Shown: positions 29,306 to 35,340 of the stretch, piece by piece
How positions within the stretch are numbered: the first letter of the stretch is position 1
How the letters are laid out: each line of letters opens with the position of its first letter
Assembly (NCBI GenBank): GCA_027623425.1
Contig: JAQBTH010000012.1
Span: 1 to 35,340 of the forward strand
Reading direction: 5' to 3'
Length of the DNA: 35,340 nucleotides
Source: a bacterium
GTDB lineage: Bacteria; Margulisbacteria; Marinamargulisbacteria; UBA817; JAQBTH01
Program-made: the position numbers and the translations under genes
Notes under the pieces: model-generated
What the model saw: only the letters and a program-made list of their open reading frames with translations
What the model was told of the DNA's origin: nothing
The model's database searches: none

Positions 29306-31891
29306 CTACTTGCCATTAAATATGAACACCTGAGGGTGAATTAAATAGCGATTTGCTATTTGCCGAACAGCATCGGGCGTATACTGATTTATATAACCTG
29401 GTTTCTTGATAAAAAACATATGATCTCCCATCATCAAATGACCAATTGCATACGTTCTCGCCCGAGAAGACGACGACTCAACTTGTTCACGAAACATAAA
29501 GTCGACCTGCGCTTGGGCTTCTCTAAACTGCTCCGAATTCACGGGTTTTAATTTTACATGTTCAATTTCTTCCAATATCACATCGCGCACACGCTCTACA
29601 TTTTTAGGGTCCGTCAACGCATATATCATAAAATACCCACGCCCATCCAAAACCGTATGAAAGGCATGAACCACATACACCAACCCCTCACCACGCAATC
29701 GTTTATGCAAAAATCCTCCCGGATACCGCGCCCCAGACAAAACCGCATCCACTAAACTTAATCCCACATCATCACCCAATTGGTCATAATCTAGGCCATC
29801 AAAACCAATTAAAACAGCGCCTACATTTTGCTTAAGCATTAAATGAAATGTGTCAGATTGCGCATGAGCCAGCTTAGGAACATCGCGATAGGCAAGCGGC
29901 TTTGCAGGCAATCGGGAAAAATAGGTCTCAATTTCCTCCAACACATCATCTCTATTAAAATCACCTACCACACTAATCACCATTTGCGATGGATTAATCA
30001 GTTGGTCATGAACGCGTTGTAAGTCTGCCACGCCAACAGCGGCTAACGACTCTGACTCACCATCTTGAGGAAGACCGAACGGCGAATTTAAGCCAAAAAA
30101 ATGCCGATGAAACATTGTACTCGCTTGCGGCCACCATGAATCTGGACGCGTTAAGATCGCAACATCCTGCTGACGCTTTTCCAATTCCATCGTTTCAGTG
30201 GTAATTAATGGCTGCAATAAACCATCAAAAAATGGAGATATTAATTCTGGTAAATCCTGTGCCATTGCTTGCAGAGAATAATCCACTATTTGGTTACCCA
30301 TACTCGCACCAATCACCGCGCCTCTATCCTCGAATTGAGATAAATATTTCGCACGCGACTGCGCTTTACTACCTTTACCTAAAAGCCGCGTTAATAACCG
30401 TGTCTGCCCGTTCAATGTGGGCGTATCAAGCAGCAATCCGCCTTTCATTACAACGGTAATTTGTGCCTTTGGCAAACTTTGATCTGTTTCAAAAATCACA
30501 GTAACACCATTGAGTAGAGACATCACCTCTGGCGCGTTCAAATTCTCATCTTCAGACTCTGGCAAAATGGATTGAGTCAACGAACTTGCCGGAATCATAA
30601 TGGTTTCAGCACGCTTATTCCACTTAAAATAGTGCTGCGCCACTCTAGATAAATCGTTGCGCGAAACCTGTTCAAAAGACCGCGCATATTGCTCAAAAAA
30701 GCCTGGTGAGCCAGTATAAAACACCGACAACGCCTCTCGTTTCACTCGATCGGTCATTGTCGATAATGATAAAACATCTTCTGCCAATTTTTTGCGCCGT
30801 GCCCGTTTCAATTGAGTATTTGAGATTTGCCCCAATTTAGTACTTTCCAAAACGGATTTTATTTCAGACCGCACCGCATCCACATGATTCTCATCACATT
30901 CCACCATAATTTCAAAATAACCGGAGTCATTTCTAGGGGTGACGGATGCCACTTGAACAGAATAAGCCAAATTCTTTGTTTCCACTAATAATTGATGCAA
31001 TACCGACTGAGGACCAGCGCCCAATACATAATCTAATAAATCCAAGGCAAATAAATCGTCATTTAGTAACGATACTGTTGGAAACCGAATACTCAGCATT
31101 GTCACATTGCTTGTGGCATTAAAAGACTGGACACGAGGAACGATCGATTCAGACACATGGTAACGCTCTGACATATGGCCCAACCGTTTAGACTGAGACC
31201 CAAACGTTTCATCTATTTTTCGCTTCATCATACTCATGTCAAAATGCCCTCCCACGACCACAATCATATTGGCTGGCGAATACGACCGCTTGTAGTACTC
31301 ATACAACGCATTACTTTTAAGAGATAGAAAAGAACCCCGATACCCTATCACAGGCACACTTAACGGATGTCCCTCATAAAATTGCTGTTGGGCTTGATAA
31401 TAAAACTGCCGCTGTAGATCAGCGTCTGAACGTTCCATCTCTTTCAAAATCACCTTTTGCTCACGCTCAAACTGGCTTTGATTCCATTCTGAAAAAAACA
31501 TCCATTCATACAACACGTCAATTGCATCCTCGCTAAATTCGGGCGCAGAATTAATGTAATAAGCGGTATGGTCGTAAGTCGTATACGCATTTGACGCACC
31601 CCCCATACTGGCCACTTTAGATGCGTAATACTCTTCGCTATGCAATGTGGTTTGACCACCCGCAACAAGGTGTTCTAAATAGTGAGACAATCCAGTACCC
31701 AACAAAGGCGCTTCATCTATAGAACCTGTCTTCACCAACACTCGCGCACTGTTTAAACTGGCCTTAGAATCAGGCAGAAGCACCACCTTCACGCCATTTT
31801 CTAGGGTATAAGAATGGGGAGTCGTGGCACTCAATGGTACGGTAAAATTAACCGCAACTAGAAATAGAAAAAGCAATCGTATGAGCCACAT
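29306..31891 (-). CDS. Exported M16 (pitrilysin-type) zinc peptidase
   Basis: 861 aa with a signal peptide (WLIRLLFLFLVAVNFTVPLS). The inverted zinc motif H-x-x-E-H is in GLSHYLEHLVAGG (His66, Glu69, His70), with the downstream Glu in QKVILKEMERSDAD. SNAYTTYDHTAYYINS is the M16 substrate-pocket segment. A second, zinc-lacking M16 half starts near residue 455 (LLNGVTVIFETDQSLPKAQI), so this is the two-domain single-chain form that degrades peptides in the periplasm. First gene of a six-gene run on the minus strand; the ATG at 31891 follows TATAAC-N6. An AGGAG 12 nt upstream is too far away to be a normal Shine-Dalgarno site. Confidence 0.93.
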   Translation of the reverse strand: MWLIRLLFLFLVAVNFTVPLSATTPHSYTLENGVKVVLLPDSKASLNSARVLVKTGSIDEAPLLGTGLSHYLEHLVAGGQTTLHSEEYYASKVASMGGASNAYTTYDHTAYYINSAPEFSEDAIDVLYEWMFFSEWNQSQFEREQKVILKEMERSDADLQRQFYYQAQQQFYEGHPLSVPVIGYRGSFLSLKSNALYEYYKRSYSPANMIVVVGGHFDMSMMKRKIDETFGSQSKRLGHMSERYHVSESIVPRVQSFNATSNVTMLSIRFPTVSLLNDDLFALDLLDYVLGAGPQSVLHQLLVETKNLAYSVQVASVTPRNDSGYFEIMVECDENHVDAVRSEIKSVLESTKLGQISNTQLKRARRKKLAEDVLSLSTMTDRVKREALSVFYTGSPGFFEQYARSFEQVSRNDLSRVAQHYFKWNKRAETIMIPASSLTQSILPESEDENLNAPEVMSLLNGVTVIFETDQSLPKAQITVVMKGGLLLDTPTLNGQTRLLTRLLGKGSKAQSRAKYLSQFEDRGAVIGASMGNQIVDYSLQAMAQDLPELISPFFDGLLQPLITTETMELEKRQQDVAILTRPDSWWPQASTMFHRHFFGLNSPFGLPQDGESESLAAVGVADLQRVHDQLINPSQMVISVVGDFNRDDVLEEIETYFSRLPAKPLAYRDVPKLAHAQSDTFHLMLKQNVGAVLIGFDGLDYDQLGDDVGLSLVDAVLSGARYPGGFLHKRLRGEGLVYVVHAFHTVLDGRGYFMIYALTDPKNVERVRDVILEEIEHVKLKPVNSEQFREAQAQVDFMFREQVESSSSRARTYAIGHLMMGDHMFFIKKPGYINQYTPDAVRQIANRYLIHPQVFIFNGK

Positions 31892-31897
31892 ATTAAG

Positions 31898-31903
31898 GTT
31901 ATA
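31898..31903 (-). promoter_or_regulatory. -10 box of the M16-rseP-tkt-ftsEX-foldase run
   Basis: Minus-strand TATAAC is followed by CTTAAT (6 nt) and the ATG at 31891: a leaderless arrangement like prfC, maf and the TauE gene. Confidence 0.55.
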
Positions 31904-31951
31904 CTCCTAAGCAGTGGCCATTGCAAGCCAATACTACTATTCGAAAAAGTT

Positions 31952-31960
31952 TGATATACT
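31952..31960 (+). promoter_or_regulatory. Extended -10 promoter of tRNA-Leu
   Basis: TG-A-TATACT ends 9 nt before the mature tRNA 5' end. The predicted start is ~31967, leaving only ~3 nt for RNase P to remove. Confidence 0.65.
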
Positions 31961-31969
31961 ACTGCAAAC

Positions 31970-32056
31970 GCCGAGGTGGTGGAATTGGTAGACACGCTAG
32001 CTTGAGGGGTTAGTGGATGCAAATCCGTGCAGGTTCAAGTCCTGTTCTCGGCACCA
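31970..32056 (+). tRNA. tRNA-Leu (anticodon GAG)
   Basis: 87 nt with encoded CCA. Acceptor GCCGAGG pairs with TCTCGGC (last pair G-U), D-arm GGTGGAATTGGTAGACAC, anticodon stem CTAGC/GTTAG around loop TTGAGGG (anticodon GAG), long class II variable arm TGGAT-GCAA-ATCCG, T-arm CAGG-TTCAAGT-CCTG, then discriminator A and CCA. It reads CUC/CUU leucine codons. Confidence 0.97.
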
Positions 32057-32084
32057 TTCAATAGAAAATCCACTTATAACAAAA

Positions 32085-32223
32085 GACCTCTGCATCGCTA
32101 ACTAGAATAGTATAAGTGCAAGGCAAATTTGAAACGAGGACACGGAGTTTATATATGATAAATGAGTACCGCAGTGAAAATTTAACACAACAATTGACTG
32201 ATATAACGAGTTAGGCAGAGATC
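32085..32223. repeat. Structured intergenic repeat, copy D
   Basis: Outer arms GACCTCTGC...CTAACT and AGTTAG-GCAGAGATC pair imperfectly. Inside: GTGCAAGGCAAAT (shared with copy C), AAATTT arms, core CACGGAG, apical stem TTTAT-ATATG-ATAAA, TGAG, and AACACAAC. Its left end follows the tRNA by 28 bp and its right end is the base before the TTG start of the phosphohexomutase gene, so it supplies that gene's ribosome-binding site. Confidence 0.7.
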
Positions 32224-33693
32224 TTGACAACAATATCGTTTGGAACATCAGGACATCGGGGAATTATGGGTGATACATTCACCCTCGCTCACGTTAGCGC
32301 AATTTGCCATGCAATAGCGGATCACTCAAAAGACACCCGCAGCCACCCTACTATCATTATAGGATACGATACCCGCACGGGAAATTCAGGCGAATGCGAA
32401 GAAGGAAGTTACACCAAAGTCGTTGTGGATACGCTCCTGCAACGGGGGATCAACGTTTTATTATGTGACACAGCAACCCCCACCCCCGTCATTTCATGGG
32501 CAATTGAGCACTACGCCTTAGATGGCGGAATCATTCTGACCGCCTCTCACAACCCTGCCAATTACAACGGTCTAAAATTCAATGGCCCCGACGGCGCTCC
32601 TGCCAATGTATCCACAACAGAATTTTTATCGCAAAAGGCAAATGAATATGCGTTAAACCCACCCGAATTTTTCGAAACGCGCCAAGGCACATTAAAATCA
32701 GTGAACTTACACTTGGAATTTGCTGAAGAGTTGGTGCAAAAAGTCACCCGAGCCTGCGGAGATGATCCCATTGGGCTTGGTCACGCCAAAATACTTGTGG
32801 ATGCCAGACACGGCGCCACAGCAAACATTTGGCATGAACTTAAAAAGATATTAGGGTTGTACGCGTGCGCCATCATCAATGGGTCTCCCTTAAACGATTT
32901 TGGCGGAATTGAACCCAACCCATACCACAAAACAGTGATTGAATCCCTTAGCGCCACTTGCAAAGAAGGCGATTACACATTGGCCTGTGCCCATGACCCG
33001 GATGGCGACCGCCATCTGATTATTGATGAGACAGGAAGCTTACTCACACCAGAAGAAATCACTCTGATTATTCTAGACCAATTACTAGAAAGCGATTGCC
33101 CTGTGGGCGCGATAGCAACGACACTTGCCAGTTCTCAAATTATTAAATCAGCAGCCACATTAAACAAATTAAATTTCTATGAAACAAAAGTAGGTTTCAA
33201 ATATTTCAACACCTACCTCAAACAAGGCCGAAAAATTGGAAAACAAACACTCGCTGTTGAATCCTCCGGTGGGTTCTCCACATCGTTCCACACCTTAGAA
33301 AAATGTGGCTACCTACCTGTAGTCATGATTCTGTATACGATCGCCATGACAGAAAAGCCGCTATCTGAATTACGCCATGCCATTCACGAAAAATACGGCA
33401 GATATACATTCAAAGAAATTGCCGTTCGCTTTCCGGCCCACAAGCGCAACAAAATTGAGCAACAAAACCAAGAGTTTAACCTAAAAAAGGCCCACAACAT
33501 TTTTGGATTACAGGTTGAACGCATCATTAAATACGACGGTTGTAAAATTATGTTTTCAAATGAATCGTGGGTCTTAATTCGATTGTCAGGAACCGAACCT
33601 GTTGCCAGAATTTATGCCGAAAGCACCAGCCAAGAAATTGCGGAACTTTTAGTTCTGAAAGCCAAGGAATTCATTAAGAATGACGAGCTATGA
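32224..33693 (+). CDS. Phosphoglucomutase/phosphomannomutase family enzyme
   Basis: Alpha-D-phosphohexomutase interconverting hexose 1- and 6-phosphates, feeding sugar-nucleotide synthesis. 489 aa. The start is a TTG at 32224: the conserved N-terminal motif ISFGTSGHRG begins at residue 4, an in-frame stop lies at 32212, and the next ATG would remove the motif. Active-site phosphoserine loop TASHNPANYNGLKF, metal loop DPDGDRH, sugar loop ESSGGFST, and phosphate loop RLSGTEP. The GTSGHRG form is typical of the Pgm (glucose) branch. AGGCAGAG upstream, within repeat D, may act as Shine-Dalgarno. Its last 14 nt overlap the next gene. Confidence 0.9.
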   Translation: MTTISFGTSGHRGIMGDTFTLAHVSAICHAIADHSKDTRSHPTIIIGYDTRTGNSGECEEGSYTKVVVDTLLQRGINVLLCDTATPTPVISWAIEHYALDGGIILTASHNPANYNGLKFNGPDGAPANVSTTEFLSQKANEYALNPPEFFETRQGTLKSVNLHLEFAEELVQKVTRACGDDPIGLGHAKILVDARHGATANIWHELKKILGLYACAIINGSPLNDFGGIEPNPYHKTVIESLSATCKEGDYTLACAHDPDGDRHLIIDETGSLLTPEEITLIILDQLLESDCPVGAIATTLASSQIIKSAATLNKLNFYETKVGFKYFNTYLKQGRKIGKQTLAVESSGGFSTSFHTLEKCGYLPVVMILYTIAMTEKPLSELRHAIHEKYGRYTFKEIAVRFPAHKRNKIEQQNQEFNLKKAHNIFGLQVERIIKYDGCKIMFSNESWVLIRLSGTEPVARIYAESTSQEIAELLVLKAKEFIKNDEL

Positions 33694-35002
33694 TCTTTTA
33701 GTAATAGGCGCCGGTTCTGGCGGCCTTGCCGCTGCAAAACGCGCAGCACGTCACGGCGCCAAAGTCGCCATATTCGAATCCGATCGCGTGGGCGGCACCT
33801 GCGTTATTTATGGCTGTGTGCCCAAGAAGATGATGGTCTATGCCAGCCAGTTTTCCCACGTCCCCGCCCACGCAGCAGGCTACGGTTGGCAATTTAACGG
33901 CACATTCGATTGGCCCACCTTTACCGCCAATCGCCACGCCCAAATTGATCGGCTCAACACGCTTCACATTGAATTCTTAGAAAAGGCAGGGGTTACCCTA
34001 GTGCCCCACTCCGCCAGTTTTATTGACCCACGCACCATTGAAGCAGGTGGGCACACCTACAGCGCCCCTAAAATACTCATTGCCGTTGGTGGCAAGGCCA
34101 CCAGACCCAATATTCCCGGCGCCGAACACGCCATTACATCCAAAGAATTATTCGGGCTTAGCACCCAACCCAAAACCGTTGTTATTGTGGGTGGCGGTTA
34201 CATTGGCACTGAATTTGCCGGCATACTAAATGGTCTCGGCACTACCGTGCATATGATTTTGCGAGGCGACCAGGTACTACGTGGTTTCGACAGCGAGTTG
34301 GCCCACCAGGTACAGCAAGAAATGCAAAACGCAGGCATCAACATCCACAGCAACTGCACCGTAAAAGAAATAAATAGCACAACCATCACACTTAGCCACG
34401 GCGATGCCATCCAGGCCGACCAACTACTCTTCGCAACAGGCCGCGCACCGAACCTAGACCACCTAAACATTATTGCCAGCGGCGTTGCCGCGCCACACGG
34501 TAAAATTCAGGTGCACGATCGGTATGAAACAAATGTACCCCATATTTTTGCCCTAGGTGATTGCACCGATACACCCAATCTAACACCCGTGGCAATCGCA
34601 GAAGGCCGCGCATTTGCCGACACTCAGTTTGGCGACATGGCCGTAACGGTAAATTATGACAACATTCCCACTGCCGTGTTTTCCCAGCCCGAGCTAGCAA
34701 CAGTGGGCCTAAGCGAAGCAGAAGCCAAACAAATTCATGGCGACTCCCATATCACAGTGCACCGCAGCAATTTTCGCGCGCTGTACCACTTACTTAGTGA
34801 CGACCCCACACGCACCACAATGAAACTTATTGTGCATAATGAAACCAATAAAGTGTTAGGCGCCCATATGGTGGGTGAACATGCCGCAGAAATTATTCAA
34901 TCGGTGGCAATTGCACTAAACTGTGGGGCAACCAAAGCAGACTTCGACGCCACTATGGCCCTACACCCGTCCAGCGCGGAAGAGTTTGTAACGATTGGGT
35001 AA
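33680..35002 (+). CDS. gor: Glutathione-reductase-type flavoprotein disulfide reductase
   Basis: NADPH- and FAD-dependent reduction of glutathione disulfide or a similar low-molecular thiol. 440 aa, slightly short of 450. FAD motif LLVIGAGSGGLAAAKRAA at 6-23; redox-active pair Cys41 and Cys46 in GGTCVIYGCVPKK, the glutathione-reductase form; NAD(P) motif VVIVGGGYIGTEFAGIL; second FAD contact FALGDCTD; C-terminal HPSSAEEFVTIG with the His-Glu pair at the active site of the partner subunit. Overlaps the phosphohexomutase gene by 14 nt, with AAGGAA 9-10 nt upstream as ribosome site, so it is translated from the same message. Trypanothione- or mycothiol-type substrates are not excluded. Confidence 0.9.
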   Translation: MTSYDLLVIGAGSGGLAAAKRAARHGAKVAIFESDRVGGTCVIYGCVPKKMMVYASQFSHVPAHAAGYGWQFNGTFDWPTFTANRHAQIDRLNTLHIEFLEKAGVTLVPHSASFIDPRTIEAGGHTYSAPKILIAVGGKATRPNIPGAEHAITSKELFGLSTQPKTVVIVGGGYIGTEFAGILNGLGTTVHMILRGDQVLRGFDSELAHQVQQEMQNAGINIHSNCTVKEINSTTITLSHGDAIQADQLLFATGRAPNLDHLNIIASGVAAPHGKIQVHDRYETNVPHIFALGDCTDTPNLTPVAIAEGRAFADTQFGDMAVTVNYDNIPTAVFSQPELATVGLSEAEAKQIHGDSHITVHRSNFRALYHLLSDDPTRTTMKLIVHNETNKVLGAHMVGEHAAEIIQSVAIALNCGATKADFDATMALHPSSAEEFVTIG

Positions 35003-35007
35003 GTGAG

Positions 35008-35073
35008 GCGTCATTCCAAACAAACGCTGTCATTCCGGATTAACGCTGTCATCCCGGACTTGATCCGGGATCC
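35008..35073. repeat. Intergenic palindromic repeat with decayed tandem half-copies
   Basis: The full palindrome at 35048-35073 (ATCCCGGA-CTTGA-TCCGGGAT) is identical to the one inside nadB. Two partial units (CGTCATTCC, CTGTCATTCCGG) precede it with ~18-20 nt spacing. It lies between the convergent gor-like and OTU-like genes. Confidence 0.8.
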
Positions 35074-35085
35074 AAAACAACGTCT

Positions 35086-35340
35086 TTACTGAGGTATCAT
35101 CGCCTGATAATGCCCACCATGGGGGTTATGCAAACGAAGAACTGGCATGTGAGCAGTACCCGAAGGGTTTTCTGCGTTAAACACTAACTCTGCACCAAAA
35201 TAAGCCGCTATTATAGATAAACGCTGACGATTCACATCCACAGGAATAGCTAACACACCCGTTTCAGCTTGAGTAGCACGCGCCAGTTCGGCGTTATCAA
35301 GGTAAGATTCATCTTGAAGCCCTGTTTGCTCAACAACTCT
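35086..35340 (-). CDS. C-terminal part of a possible OTU-type cysteine protease (runs off the window)
   Basis: Last 84 codons of a minus-strand gene entering from the right edge, TAA at 35088-35086. The visible sequence starts RVVEQTGLQDESYLDNAELA and includes RLSIIAAYFGAELVF, MPVLRLHNPHGGHYQAMIPQ. A helix of 'L..IA..FGAELV', a variable loop and a final strand ending in G-G-H-Y is the C-terminal pattern of OTU-fold deubiquitinases, whose catalytic His sits in such an H-Y motif. The catalytic Cys would lie outside the window, so this cannot be confirmed. If right, it would be a further eukaryote-directed protein. Other cysteine peptidases, or a plain hypothetical, remain possible. That it is coding is supported by an uninterrupted frame and protein-like composition. 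Confidence 0.5.
   Translation of the reverse strand, partial: RVVEQTGLQDESYLDNAELARATQAETGVLAIPVDVNRQRLSIIAAYFGAELVFNAENPSGTAHMPVLRLHNPHGGHYQAMIPQ

Overview
The window is one segment of a compact bacterial chromosome of moderate to low GC. The envelope and housekeeping genes point to a diderm, rod-shaped cell: mreB, ftsEX, a SPOR-domain protein, rseP, a PpiC-type foldase, an exported M16 peptidase and a glutathione-reductase-type enzyme. I cannot assign a genus or phylum from the sequence alone. Several genes look eukaryotic-like or effector-like. They are a mitochondrial-carrier (SLC25) homologue, a PARP-like ADP-ribosyltransferase-like protein, a possible OTU-type cysteine protease tail at the right edge, a glycine-zipper protein and a non-secreted HELGH metallopeptidase. 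Together they suggest a host-associated organism; this is inference.

Layout: 1-1998 (minus) holds nadB followed by the start of a secreted protein. 2177-5216 (plus) holds the PARP-like gene and prfC. 5219-8072 (minus) is a tandem pair of paralogous methyltransferase-like proteins. 8245-9054 (plus) is a glycine-zipper gene with an in-frame amber codon followed by 27 more open codons. 9169-10505 (minus) holds a half-size TauE/SafE protein and the SLC25 homologue. 10624-11148 (plus) is rfbC, convergent with a small minus-strand gene that spans a -1 frameshift. 11501-17573 (minus) is pheS-pheT-mutS with overlapping junctions. 17786-20091 (plus) holds an Ala/Pro-rich small protein and the metallopeptidase. 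20332-22011 holds divergent mreB and maf. 22139-23100 holds divergent SPOR and cutA-like genes. 23132-31891 (minus) is a tight six-gene run: M16 peptidase, rseP, tkt, ftsE, ftsX, PpiC-TPR foldase. 31970-35002 (plus) holds tRNA-Leu(GAG), a phosphohexomutase and a gor-like gene. The right edge carries the 3' end of the possible OTU-type gene.

Three cross-cutting signals stand out. First, many first-in-unit genes have a -10 box about 6 nt before the ATG (TATAAT-N6-ATG in the clearest cases) and no Shine-Dalgarno site, so their mRNAs should be leaderless or nearly so. Genes inside operons, and several accessory genes, instead have good Shine-Dalgarno sites. Second, a family of about 100-140 bp structured intergenic repeats occurs at least six times. 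Its members share a core of CGGAG, an apical hairpin and GAGGA, enclosed by longer inverted arms; the arm sequences differ between copies while the pairing is kept. They touch stop codons, one start codon and one 5' leader. Third, short palindromes (ATTCCCGA...TCGGGAAT and ATCCCGGA...TCCGGGAT types) with tandem half-copies are inserted in frame in nadB, mutS and pheT (twice), always giving an S-R-x-x-S-G-M-T-like peptide. This resembles the in-frame palindromic elements known from Rickettsia.
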